Assembly: GCA_964007475.1 (NCBI GenBank)
Contig: CAXFZM010000350.1
Span: forward strand, 722,472 to 786,471
DNA length: 64,000 bases
Reading direction: 5' to 3'
Origin: Hybos culiciformis
Lineage: Eukaryota > Arthropoda > Insecta > Diptera > Hybotidae
The translations under genes were made by a program, and so were the position numbers. Under the pieces are notes generated by a model. The model made no database searches. It was not told where the DNA came from and saw only the letters and a list, made by a program, of their open reading frames with translations. Shown here piece by piece: positions 1 to 11,244 of this stretch. Numbering within the stretch: position 1 is the first letter of the stretch; the number at the start of each line of letters is the position of its first letter.

Positions 1-82
1 CGGAGAAATAAACGATAAGGTGAGCAAACCCCCTAACTTTAACACATAAAATGTTGACTTTGGGCTGGTTTTTTGTTCATTA

Positions 83-111
83 CTCCGGCTCCAGACCTCG
101 GAGAACCTCCG
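83..111 (+). other. Alternating CTCCG/CGGAG/CTCCG motifs
   Basis: CTCCG (83-87), CGGAG (99-103) and CTCCG (107-111) alternate in orientation, with another CGGAG at 1-5. The central motif can pair with either neighbour; the right-hand pairing CGGAG-AAC-CTCCG has a 3-base loop. TTCGGCGG copies lose the central motif and the 20-bp deletion removes most of the left one, so competing structures differ between subtypes. Functional meaning is unknown. Confidence 0.6.
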
Positions 112-129
112 TTTTTGGCTTAAATTAAA

Positions 130-186
130 GGTCTAGAAATTACGCTTCTTTCTGTGCAATTTTTATGAAAATCGGTTCTCTAGATC
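130..186 (+). other. Inverted repeat within monomer (8-10 bp arms, 37-bp loop)
   Basis: TCTAGAAA at 132-139 is the exact reverse complement of TTTCTAGA at 177-184, separated by 37 bases. In AAAGATCT copies the arms lengthen to GATCTAGAAA/TTTCTAGATC (10 bp, 130-139 with 177-186). In CTTGAAAT copies the left arm is broken, and in TTTTATAG copies the right arm is broken. The pattern recurs in nearly every monomer. Whether it forms a hairpin in DNA or RNA is unknown. Confidence 0.75.
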
Positions 187-1673
187 CGGAGAAATAAACG
201 ATAAGGTGAGCAAACCCCCTAACTTTAACACATAAAATGTTGACTTTGGGCTGGTTTTTTGTTCCTTACTCCGACTCCAGACCTCGGAGAACCTCCGTTT
301 TTGGCTTAAATTAAAGATCTAGAAATTACGCTTCTTTCTGTGCAATTTTTATGAAAATCGGTTTTCTAGATCCGGAGAAATAAACGATAAGGTGAGCAAA
401 CCCCCTAACTTTAACACATAAAATGTTGACTTTGGGCTGGTTTTTTGTTCATTACTCCGGCTCCAGACCTCGGAGAACCTCCGTTTTTGGCTTAAATTAA
501 AGGTCTAGAAATTACGCTTCTTCTGTGCAATTTTTATGAAAATCGGTTTTCTAGATCCGGAGAAATAAACGATAAGGTGAGCAAACCCCCTAACTTTAAC
601 ACATAAAATGTTGACTTTGGACTGGTTTTTTGTTCATTACTCCGGCTCCAGACCTCGGAGAACCTCCGTTTTTGGCTTAAATTAAAGGTCTAGAAATTAC
701 GCTTCTTTCTGTGCAATTTTTATGAAAATCGGTTTTCTAGATCCGGAGAAATAAACGATAAGGTGAGCAAACCCCCTAACTTTAACACATAAAATGTTGA
801 CTTTGGGCTGGTTTTTTGTTCATTACTCCGGCTCCAGACCTCGGAGAACCTCCGTTTTTGGCTTAAATTAAAGGTCTAGAAATTACGCTTCTTTCTGTGC
901 AATTTTTATGAAAATCGGTTTTCTAGATCCGGAGAAATAAACGATAAGGTGAGCAAACCCCCTAACTTTAACACATAAAATGTTGACTTTGGGCTGGTTT
1001 TTTGTTCCTTACTCCGACTCCAGACCTCGGAGAACCTCCGTTTTTGGCTTAAATTAAAGATCTAGAAATTACGCTTCTTTCTGTGCAATTTTTATGAAAA
1101 TCGGTTTTCTAGATCCGGAGAAATAAACGATAAGGTGAGCAAACCCCCTAACTTTAACACATAAAATGTTGACTTTGGGCTGGTTTTTTGTTCATTACTC
1201 CGGCTCCAGACCTCGGAGAACCTCCGTTTTTGGCTTAAATTAAAGGTCTAGAAATTACGCTTCTTTCTGTGCAATTTTTATGAAAATCGGTTTTCTAGAT
1301 CCGGAGAAATAAACGATAAGGTGAGCAAACCCCCTAACTTTAACACATAAAATGTTGACTTTGGACTGGTTTTTTGTTCATTACTCCGGCTCCAGACCTC
1401 GGAGAACCTCCGTTTTTGGCTTAAATTAAAGGTCTAGAAATTACGCTTCTTTCTGTGCAATTTTTATGAAAATCGGTTTTCTAGATCCGGAGAAATAAAC
1501 GATAAGGTGAGCAAACCCCCTAACTTTAACACATAAAATGTTGACTTTGGACTGGTTTTTTGTTCATTACTCCGGCTCCAGACCTCGGAGAACCTCCGTT
1601 TTTGGCTTAAATTAAAGCTCTAGAAATTACACTTCTTTCTGTGCAATTTTTATGAAAATCGGTTTTCTAGATC

Positions 1674-4070
1674 CGGAGAAATAAACGATAAGGTGAGCAA
1701 ACCCCCTAACTTTAACACATAAAATGTTGACTTTGGGCGGGCTCCAGACCTCGGAGAACCTCCGTTTTTGGCTTAAATTAAAGGTCTAGAAATGACGCTT
1801 CTTTCTCTGCAATTTTTATGAAAATCGGTTTTCTAGATCCGGAGAAATAAACGATAAGGTGAGCAAACCCCCTAACTTTAACACATAAAATGTTGACTTT
1901 GGGCTGGTTTTTTGTTCATTACTCCGGCTCCAGACTTCGGCGGACCTCCGTTTTTGGCTTAAATTAAAGCTCTAGAAATTATACTTCTTTCTGTGCAATT
2001 TTTATGAAAATCGGTTTTCTAGATCCGGAGAAATAAACGATAAGGTGAGCAAACCCCCTAACTTTAACACATAAAATGTTGACTTTGGGCTGGTTTTTTG
2101 TTCATTACTCCGGCTCCAGACCTCGGAGAACCTCCGTTTTTGGCTTAAATTAAAGGTCTAGAAATTACGCTTCTTTCTGTGCAATTTTTATGAAAATCGG
2201 TTTTCTAGATCCGGAGAAATAAACGATAAGGTGAGCAAACCCCCTAACTTTAACACATAAAATGTTGACTTTGGACTGGTTTTTTGTTCATTACTCCGGC
2301 TCCAGACCTCGGAGAACCTCCGTTTTTGGCTTAAATTAAAGGTCTAGAAATTACGCTTCTTTCTGTGCAATTTTTATGAAAATCGGTTTTCTAGATCCGG
2401 AGAAATAAACGATAAGGTGAGCAAACCCCCTAACTTTAACACATAAAATGTTGACTTTGGGCTGGTTTTTTGTTCATTACTCCGGCTCCAGACCTCGGAG
2501 AACCTCCGTTTTTGGCTTAAATTAAAGGTCTAGAAATTACGCTTCTTTCTGTGCAATTTTTATGAAAATCGGTTTTCTAGATCCGGAGAAATAAACGATA
2601 AGGTGAGCAAACACCCTAACTTTAACACATAAAATGTTGACTTTGGACTGGTTTTTTGTTCATTACTCCGGCTCCAGACCTCGGAGAACCTCCGTTTTTG
2701 GCTTAAATTAAAGGTCTAGAAATTACGCTTCTTTCTGTGCAATTTTTATGAAAATCGGTTTTCTAGATCCGGAGAAATAAACGATAAGGTGAGCAAACCC
2801 CCTAACTTTAACACATAAAATGTTGACTTTGGGCTGGTTTTTTGTTCATTACTCCGGCTCCAGACCTCGGAGAACCTCCGTTTTTGGCTTAAATTAAAGG
2901 TCTAGAAATTACGCTTCTTTCTGTGCAATTTTTATGAAAATCGGTTCTCTAGATCCGGAGAAATAAACGATAAGGTGAGCAAACCCCCTAACTTTAACAC
3001 ATAAAATGTTGACTTTGGGCTGGTTTTTTGTTCCTTACTCCGACTCCAGACCTCGGAGAACCTCCGTTTTTGGCTTAAATTAAAGATCTAGAAATTACGC
3101 TTCTTTCTGTGCAATTTTTATGAAAATCGGTTTTCTAGATCCGGAGAAATAAACGATAAGGTGAGCAAACCCCCTAACTTTAACACATAAAATGTTGACT
3201 TTGGGCTGGTTTTTTGTTCATTACTCCGGCTCCAGACCTCGGAGAACCTCCGTTTTTGGCTTAAATTAAAGGTCTAGAAATTACGCTTCTTCTGTGCAAT
3301 TTTTATGAAAATCGGTTTTCTAGATCCGGAGAAATAAACGATAAGGTGAGCAAACCCCCTAACTTTAACACATAAAATGTTGACTTTGGACTGGTTTTTT
3401 GTTCATTACTCCGGCTCCAGACCTCGGAGAACCTCCGTTTTTGGCTTAAATTAAAGGTCTAGAAATTACGCTTCTTTCTGTGCAATTTTTATGAAAATCG
3501 GTTTTCTAGATCCGGAGAAATAAACGATAAGGTGAGCAAACCCCCTAACTTTAACACATAAAATGTTGACTTTGGACTGGTTTTTTGTTCATTACTCCGG
3601 CTCCAGACATCGGAGAACCTCCGTTTTTGGCTTAAATTAAAGCTCTAGAAATTACACTTCTTTCTGTGCAATTTTTATGAAAATCGGTTTTCTAGATCCG
3701 GAGAAATAAACGATAAGGTGAGCAAACCCCCTAACTTTAACACATAAAATGTTGACTTTGGACTGGTTTTTTGTTCATTACTCCGGCTCCAGACCTCGGA
3801 GAACCTCCGTTTTTGGCTTAAATTAAAGGTCTAGAAATTACGCTTCTTTCTGTGCAATTTTTATGAAAATCGGTTTTCTAGATCCGGAGAAATAAACGAT
3901 AAGGTGAGCAAACCCCCTAACTTTAACACATAAAATGTTGACTTTGGACTGGTTTTTTGTTCATTACTCCGGCTCCAGACCTCGGAGAACCTCCGTTTTT
4001 GGCTTAAATTAAAGCTCTAGAAATTACACTTCTTTCTGTGCAATTTTTATGAAAATCGGTTTTCTAGATC
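1674..4070 (+). repeat. HOR unit, 13 monomers (2397 bp)
   Basis: The unit begins with a 166-bp short monomer (a private GGGCGGG junction instead of GGGCCGG), then a TTCGGCGG/ATTATAC copy, alternating GGGCTGG and GGACTGG copies, one AACACCCTAAC copy (changed base at 2613), a TTCCTTACTCCGACTCC copy (3031) and GGACTGG copies, two of them with AAAGCTCT/ATTACAC. Its length equals 166+12x186 minus one base deleted in CTTCTTCTG near 3285. It has the same backbone order as the 10-monomer units that follow, plus three extra GGACTGG-type copies, which points to expansion by in-register unequal exchange. Confidence 0.85.
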
Positions 4071-5910
4071 CGGAGAAATAAACGATAAGGTGAGCAAACC
4101 CCCTAACTTTAACACATAAAATGTTGACTTTGGGCCGGCTCCAGACCTCGGAGAACCTCCGTTTTTGGCTTAAATTAAAGGTCTAGAAATGACGCTTCTT
4201 TCTCTGCAATTTTTATGAAAATCGGTTTTCTAGATCCGGAGAAATAAACGATAAGGTGAGCAAACCCCCTAACTTTAACACATAAAATGTTGACTTTGGG
4301 CTGGTTTTTTGTTCATTACTCCGGCTCCAGACTTCGCCGGACCTCCGTTTTTGGCTTAAATTAAAGCTCTAGAAATTATACTTCTTTCTGTGCAATTTTT
4401 ATGAAAATCGGTTTTCTAGATCCGGAGAAATAAACGATAAGGTGAGCAAACCCCCTAACTTTAACACATAAAATGTTGACTTTGGGCTGGTTTTTTGTTC
4501 ATTACTCCGGCTCCAGACCTCGGAGAACCTCCGTTTTTGGCTTAAATTAAAGGTCTAGAAATTACGCTTCTTTCTGTGCAATTTTTATGAAAATCGGTTT
4601 TCTAGATCCGGAGAAATAAACGATAAGGTGAGCAAACCCCCTAACTTTAACACATAAAATGTTGACTTTGGACTGGTTTTTTGTTCATTACTCCGGCTCC
4701 AGACCTCGGAGAACCTCCGTTTTTGGCTTAAATTAAAGGTCTAGAAATTACGCTTCTTTCTGTGCAATTTTTATGAAAATCGGTTTTCTAGATCCGGAGA
4801 AATAAACGATAAGGTGAGCAAACCCCCTAACTTTAACACATAAAATGTTGACTTTGGGCTGGTTTTTTGTTCATTACTCCGGCTCCAGACCTCGGAGAAC
4901 CTCCGTTTTTGGCTTAAATTAAAGGTCTAGAAATTACGCTTCTTTCTGTGCAATTTTTATGAAAATCGGTTTTCTAGATCCGGAGAAATAAACGATAAGG
5001 TGAGCAAACACCCTAACTTTAACACATAAAATGTTGACTTTGGACTGGTTTTTTGTTCATTACTCCGGCTCCAGACCTCGGAGAACCTCCGTTTTTGGCT
5101 TAAATTAAAGGTCTAGAAATTACGCTTCTTTCTGTGCAATTTTTATGAAAATCGGTTTTCTAGATCCGGAGAAATAAACGATAAGGTGAGCAAACCCCCT
5201 AACTTTAACACATAAAATGTTGACTTTGGGCTGGTTTTTTGTTCATTACTCCGGCTCCAGACCTCGGAGAACCTCCGTTTTTGGCTTAAATTAAAGGTCT
5301 AGAAATTACGCTTCTTTCTGTGCAATTTTTATGAAAATCGGTTTTCTAGATCCGGAGAAATAAACGATAAGGTGAGCAAACCCCCTAACTTTAACACATA
5401 AAATGTTGACTTTGGGCTGGTTTTTTGTTCCTTACTCCGACTCCAGACCTCGGAGAACCTCCGTTTTTGGCTTAAATTAAAGATCTAGAAATTACGCTTC
5501 TTTCTGTGCAATTTTTATGAAAATCGGTTTTCTAGATCCGGAGAAATAAACGATAAGGTGAGCAAACCCCCTAACTTTAACACATAAAATGTTGACTTTG
5601 GGCTGGTTTTTTGTTCATTACTCCGGCTCCAGACCTCGGAGAACCTCCGTTTTTGGCTTAAATTAAAGGTCTAGAAATTACGCTTCTTTCTGTGCAATTT
5701 TTATGAAAATCGGTTTTCTAGATCCGGAGAAATAAACGATAAGGTGAGCAAACCCCCTAACTTTAACACATAAAATGTTGACTTTGGACTGGTTTTTTGT
5801 TCATTACTCCGGCTCCAGACCTCGGAGAACCTCCGTTTTTGGCTTAAATTAAAGCTCTAGAAATTACACTTCTTTCTGTGCAATTTTTATGAAAATCGGT
5901 TTTCTAGATC
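4071..5910 (+). repeat. HOR unit, 10 monomers (1840 bp)
   Basis: Order read directly: 166-bp short monomer, TTCGCCGG/ATTATAC, GGGCTGG, GGACTGG, GGGCTGG, AACACCC-GGACTGG (changed base at 5010), GGGCTGG, TTCCTTACTCCGACTCC/AAAGATCT (5428), GGGCTGG, GGACTGG/AAAGCTCT/ATTACAC. Length equals 166+9x186. The unit at 7379-9218 repeats this order exactly, including the uncommon TTCGCCGG state, so this is the clearest prototype of the left-side HOR. Confidence 0.88.
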
Positions 5911-7378
5911 CGGAGAAATAAACGATAAGGTGAGCAAACCCCCTAACTTTAACACATAAAATGTTGACTTTGGGCCGGCTCCAGACCTCGGAGAACCTCC
6001 GTTTTTGGCTTAAATTAAAGGTCTAGAAATGACGCTTCTTTCTCTGCAATTTTTATGAAAATCGGTTTTCTAGATCCGGAGAAATAAACGATAAGGTGAG
6101 CAAACCCCCTAACTTTAACACATAAAATGTTGACTTTGGACTGGTTTTTTGTTCATTACTCCGGCTCCAGACCTCGGAGAACCTCCGTTTTTGGCTTAAA
6201 TTAAAGGTCTAGAAATTACGCTTCTTTCTGTGCAATTTTTATGAAAATCGGTTTTCTAGATCCGGAGAAATAAACGATAAGGTGAGCAAACCCCCTAACT
6301 TTAACACATAAAATGTTGACTTTGGGCTGGTTTTTTGTTCATTACTCCGGCTCCAGACCTCGGAGAACCTCCGTTTTTGGCTTAAATTAAAGGTCTAGAA
6401 ATTACGCTTCTTTCTGTGCAATTTTTATGAAAATCGGTTTTCTAGATCCGGAGAAATAAACGATAAGGTGAGCAAACCCCCTAACTTTAACACATAAAAT
6501 GTTGACTTTGGACTGGTTTTTTGTTCATTACTCCGGCTCCAGACCTCGGAGAACCTCCGTTTTTGGCTTAAATTAAAGGTCTAGAAATTACGCTTCTTTC
6601 TGTGCAATTTTTATGAAAATCGGTTTTCTAGATCCGGAGAAATAAACGATAAGGTGAGCAAACCCCCTAACTTTAACACATAAAATGTTGACTTTGGGCT
6701 GGTTTTTTGTTCATTACTCCGGCTCCAGACCTCGGAGAACCTCCGTTTTTGGCTTAAATTAAAGGTCTAGAAATTACGCTTCTTTCTGTGCAATTTTTAT
6801 GAAAATCGGTTTTCTAGATCCGGAGAAATAAACGATAAGGTGAGCAAACACCCTAACTTTAACACATAAAATGTTGACTTTGGACTGGTTTTTTGTTCAT
6901 TACTCCGGCTCCAGACCTCGGAGAACCTCCGTTTTTGGCTTAAATTAAAGCTCTAGAAATTACACTTCTTTCTGTGCAATTTTTATGAAAATCGGTTTTC
7001 TAGATCCGGAGAAATAAACGATAAGGTGAGCAAACCCCCTAACTTTAACACATAAAATGTTGACTTTGGACTGGTTTTTTGTTCATTACTCCGGCTCCAG
7101 ACCTCGGAGAACCTCCGTTTTTGGCTTAAATTAAAGGTCTAGAAATTACGCTTCTTTCTGTGCAATTTTTATGAAAATCGGTTTTCTAGATCCGGAGAAA
7201 TAAACGATAAGGTGAGCAAACCCCCTAACTTTAACACATAAAATGTTGACTTTGGACTGGTTTTTTGTTCATTACTCCGGCTCCAGACCTCGGAGAACCT
7301 CCGTTTTTGGCTTAAATTAAAGCTCTAGAAATTACACTTCTTTCTGTGCAATTTTTATGAAAATCGGTTTTCTAGATC
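5911..7378 (+). repeat. HOR unit, 8 monomers (1468 bp), shortened
   Basis: This unit starts with the 166-bp monomer and keeps the AACACCC-GGACTGG copy (changed base at 6850). It lacks the TTCGCCGG copy right after the start and the TTCCTTACTCCGACTCC copy. It ends with GGACTGG copies alternating with AAAGCTCT/ATTACAC copies. Length is exactly 166+7x186. It lies between two matching 10-monomer units, which suggests an in-register exchange product inserted between duplicates. Confidence 0.83.
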
Positions 7379-9218
7379 CGGAGAAATAAACGATAAGGTG
7401 AGCAAACCCCCTAACTTTAACACATAAAATGTTGACTTTGGGCCGGCTCCAGACCTCGGAGAACCTCCGTTTTTGGCTTAAATTAAAGGTCTAGAAATGA
7501 CGCTTCTTTCTCTGCAATTTTTATGAAAATCGGTTTTCTAGATCCGGAGAAATAAACGATAAGGTGAGCAAACCCCCTAACTTTAACACATAAAATGTTG
7601 ACTTTGGGCTGGTTTTTTGTTCATTACTCCGGCTCCAGACTTCGCCGGACCTCCGTTTTTGGCTTAAATTAAAGCTCTAGAAATTATACTTCTTTCTGTG
7701 CAATTTTTATGAAAATCGGTTTTCTAGATCCGGAGAAATAAACGATAAGGTGAGCAAACCCCCTAACTTTAACACATAAAATGTTGACTTTGGGCTGGTT
7801 TTTTGTTCATTACTCCGGCTCCAGACCTCGGAGAACCTCCGTTTTTGGCTTAAATTAAAGGTCTAGAAATTACGCTTCTTTCTGTGCAATTTTTATGAAA
7901 ATCGGTTTTCTAGATCCGGAGAAATAAACGATAAGGTGAGCAAACCCCCTAACTTTAACACATAAAATGTTGACTTTGGACTGGTTTTTTGTTTATTACT
8001 CCGGCTCCAGACCTCGGAGAACCTCCGTTTTTGGCTTAAATTAAAGGTCTAGAAATTACGCTTCTTTCTGTGCAATTTTTATGAAAATCGGTTTTCTAGA
8101 TCCGGAGAAATAAACGATAAGGTGAGCAAACCCCCTAACTTTAACACATAAAATGTTGACTTTGGGCTGGTTTTTTGTTCATTACTCCGGCTCCAGACCT
8201 CGGAGAACCTCCGTTTTTGGCTTAAATTAAAGGTCTAGAAATTACGCTTCTTTCTGTGCAATTTTTATGAAAATCGGTTTTCTAGATCCGGAGAAATAAA
8301 CGATAAGGTGAGCAAACACCCTAACTTTAACACATAAAATGTTGACTTTGGACTGGTTTTTTGTTCATTACTCCGGCTCCAGACCTCGGAGAACCTCCGT
8401 TTTTGGCTTAAATTAAAGGTCTAGAAATTACGCTTCTTTCTGTGCAATTTTTATGAAAATCGGTTTTCTAGATCCGGAGAAATAAACGATAAGGTGAGCA
8501 AACCCCCTAACTTTAACACATAAAATGTTGACTTTGGGCTGGTTTTTTGTTCATTACTCCGGCTCCAGACCTCGGAGAACCTCCGTTTTTGGCTTAAATT
8601 AAAGGTCTAGAAATTACGCTTCTTTCTGTGCAATTTTTATGAAAATCGGTTTTCTAGATCCGGAGAAATAAACGATAAGGTGAGCAAACCCCCTAACTTT
8701 AACACATAAAATGTTGACTTTGGGCTGGTTTTTTGTTCCTTACTCCGACTCCAGACCTCGGAGAACCTCCGTTTTTGGCTTAAATTAAAGATCTAGAAAT
8801 TACGCTTCTTTCTGTGCAATTTTTATGAAAATCGGTTTTCTAGATCCGGAGAAATAAACGATAAGGTGAGCAAACCCCCTAACTTTAACACATAAAATGT
8901 TGACTTTGGGCTGGTTTTTTGTTCATTACTCCGGCTCCAGACCTCGGAGAACCTCCGTTTTTGGCTTAAATTAAAGGTCTAGAAATTACGCTTCTTTCTG
9001 TGCAATTTTTATGAAAATCGGTTTTCTAGATCCGGAGAAATAAACGATAAGGTGAGCAAACCCCCTAACTTTAACACATAAAATGTTGACTTTGGACTGG
9101 TTTTTTGTTCATTACTCCGGCTCCAGACCTCGGAGAACCTCCGTTTTTGGCTTAAATTAAAGCTCTAGAAATTACACTTCTTTCTGTGCAATTTTTATGA
9201 AAATCGGTTTTCTAGATC
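7379..9218 (+). repeat. HOR unit, 10 monomers (1840 bp), second copy
   Basis: The same ten subtypes in the same order as 4071-5910, with markers shifted by exactly 3308 bp (AACACCC base 5010 to 8318; TTCCTT 5428 to 8736). A visible private difference is GTTTATTACT at about 7990 in the fourth monomer. Confidence 0.88.
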
Positions 9219-11244
9219 CGGAGAAATAAACGATAAGGTGAGCAAACCCCCTAACTTTAACACATAAAATGTTGACTTTGGGCCGGCTCCAGACCTCGGA
9301 GAACCTCCGTTTTTGGCTTAAATTAAAGGTCTAGAAATGACGCTTCTTTCTCTGCAATTTTTATGAAAATCGGTTTTCTAGATCCGGAGAAATAAACGAT
9401 AAGGTGAGCAAACCCCCTAACTTTAACACATAAAATGTTGACTTTGGACTGGTTTTTTGTTCATTACTCCGGCTCCAGACCTCGGAGAACCTCCGTTTTT
9501 GGCTTAAATTAAAGGTCTAGAAATTACGCTTCTTTCTGTGCAATTTTTATGAAAATCGGTTTTCTAGATCCGGAGAAATAAACGATAAGGTGAGCAAACC
9601 CCCTAACTTTAACACATAAAATGTTGACTTTGGGCTGGTTTTTTGTTCATTACTCCGGCTCCAGACCTCGGAGAACCTCCGTTTTTGGCTTAAATTAAAG
9701 GTCTAGAAATTACGCTTCTTTCTGTGCAATTTTTATGAAAATCGGTTTTCTAGATCCGGAGAAATAAACGATAAGGTGAGCAAACCCCCTAACTTTAACA
9801 CATAAAATGTTGACTTTGGACTGGTTTTTTGTTCATTACTCCGGCTCCAGACCTCGGAGAACCTCCGTTTTTGGCTTAAATTAAAGGTCTAGAAATTACG
9901 CTTCTTTCTGTGCAATTTTTATGAAAATCGGTTTTCTAGATCCGGAGAAATAAACGATAAGGTGAGCAAACCCCCTAACTTTAACACATAAAATGTTGAC
10001 TTTGGGCTGGTTTTTTGTTCATTACTCCGGCTCCAGACCTCGGAGAACCTCCGTTTTTGGCTTAAATTAAAGGTCTAGAAATTACGCTTCTTTCTGTGCA
10101 ATTTTTATGAAAATCGGTTTTCTAGATCCGGAGAAATAAACGATAAGGTGAGCAAACACCCTAACTTTAACACATAAAATGTTGACTTTGGACTGGTTTT
10201 TTGTTCATTACTCCGGCTCCAGACCTCGGAGAACCTCCGTTTTTGGCTTAAATTAAAGGTCTAGAAATTACGCTTCTTTCTGTGCAATTTTTATGAAAAT
10301 CGGTTTTCTAGATCCGGAGAAATAAACGATAAGGTGAGCAAACCCCCTAACTTTAACACATAAAATGTTGACTTTGGGCTGGTTTTTTGTTCATTACTCC
10401 GGCTCCAGACCTCGGAGAACCTCCGTTTTTGGCTTAAATTAAAGGTCTAGAAATTACGCTTCTTTCTGTGCAATTTTTATGAAAATCGGTTTTCTAGATC
10501 CGGAGAAATAAACGATAAGGTGAGCAAACCCCCTAACTTTAACACATAAAATGTTGACTTTGGGCTGGTTTTTTGTTCCTTACTCCGACTCCAGACCTCG
10601 GAGAACCTCCGTTTTTGGCTTAAATTAAAGATCTAGAAATTACGCTTCTTTCTGTGCAATTTTTATGAAAATCGGTTTTCTAGATCCGGAGAAATAAACG
10701 ATAAGGTGAGCAAACCCCCTAACTTTAACACATAAAATGTTGACTTTGGGCTGGTTTTTTGTTCATTACTCCGGCTCCAGACCTCGGAGAACCTCCGTTT
10801 TTGGCTTTAATTAAAGGTCTAGAAATTACGCTTCTTCTGTGCAATTTTTATGGAAAATCGGTTTTCTAGATCCGGAGAAATAAACGATAAGGTGAGCAAA
10901 CCCCCTAACTTTAACACATAAAATGTTGACTTTGGGCTGGTTTTTTGTTCATTACTCCGGCTCCAGACCTCGGAGAACCTCCGTTTTTGGCTTAAATTAA
11001 AGGTCTAGAAATTACATTTCTTTCTGTTCAATTTTTATGAAAATCGGTTTTCTAGATCCGGAGAAATAAACGATAAGGTGAGCAAACCCCCTAACTTTAA
11101 CACATAAAATGTTGACTTTGGGCTGGTTTTTTGTTCATTACTCCGGCTCCAGACTTCGGCGGACCTCCGTTTTTGGCTTAAATTAAAGGTCTAGAAATTA
11201 CGCTTCTTTCTGTGCAATTTTTATGAAAATCGGTTTTCTAGATC
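9219..11244 (+). repeat. HOR unit, 11 monomers (2026 bp)
   Basis: The left part follows the 8-monomer unit (short monomer, then GGACTGG, no TTCGCCGG copy). The middle follows the 10-monomer unit (AACACCC base 10158, TTCCTT 10576). It then diverges: one copy carries three small private changes (CTTTAATTAAAG near 10805, CTTCTTCTG near 10832 and an inserted G in ATGGAAAATC near 10851), and the next has the ATTACATTTC/CTGTTCAAT subtype. The mixed content is what recombination between two HOR types would give. Confidence 0.8.

Larger units (their letters stand above)
1..186 (+). repeat. Reference monomer (186 bp) used for numbering
   Basis: This copy defines monomer coordinates used in the other entries. 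It has 72 G+C of 186 (about 39%) and seven CpG dinucleotides, about the number expected from its base composition. Landmarks are CGGAGAAAT at 1-9, a C5 run at 29-33, ACATAAAATGTTGACTTT at about 44-61, the variable GGGCTGG at 62-68, a T6 tract at 69-74, ACTCCGG at 82-88, CCTCGGAG at 96-103, TTAAATTAAAG at 120-130, and two XbaI-type TCTAGA palindromes at 132-137 and 179-184. Because 186 is divisible by three, reading frames continue unchanged from copy to copy. This copy carries a private change, GGTTCTCTAG rather than the usual GGTTTTCTAG, also seen near 2944. Confidence 0.95.
1..1673 (+). repeat. Partial HOR at left window edge (9 monomers)
   Basis: Nine monomers lie before the first 166-bp copy. 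They include two of the TTCCTTACTCCGACTCC/AAAGATCT subtype (TTCCTT at 262 and 1005), 743 bp apart, which is four monomers minus a 1-bp deletion in CTTCTTCTG near 510. Their order resembles the right half of the following 13-monomer unit, so this is the visible end of a longer HOR that begins outside the window. Confidence 0.8.

Noticed and set aside
44..61. Promoter-like TATA motif in ACATAAAATG
   Set aside because: An A/T-rich word in a 39% G+C repeat is expected by chance, and nothing else supports a transcription start. Satellite transcription would need RNA data.
1..186. Sub-repeat structure inside the 186-bp monomer (for example a 93-bp half unit)
   Set aside because: Comparing the two halves shows only short shared words such as CGGAGAA and TCTAGA, not a duplicated half unit.
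10800..10820. TTAATTAA palindrome as a regulatory site (also near 58332)
   Set aside because: It results from one A-to-T change in CTTAAATTAAAG, in two unrelated monomers; no context suggests a function.
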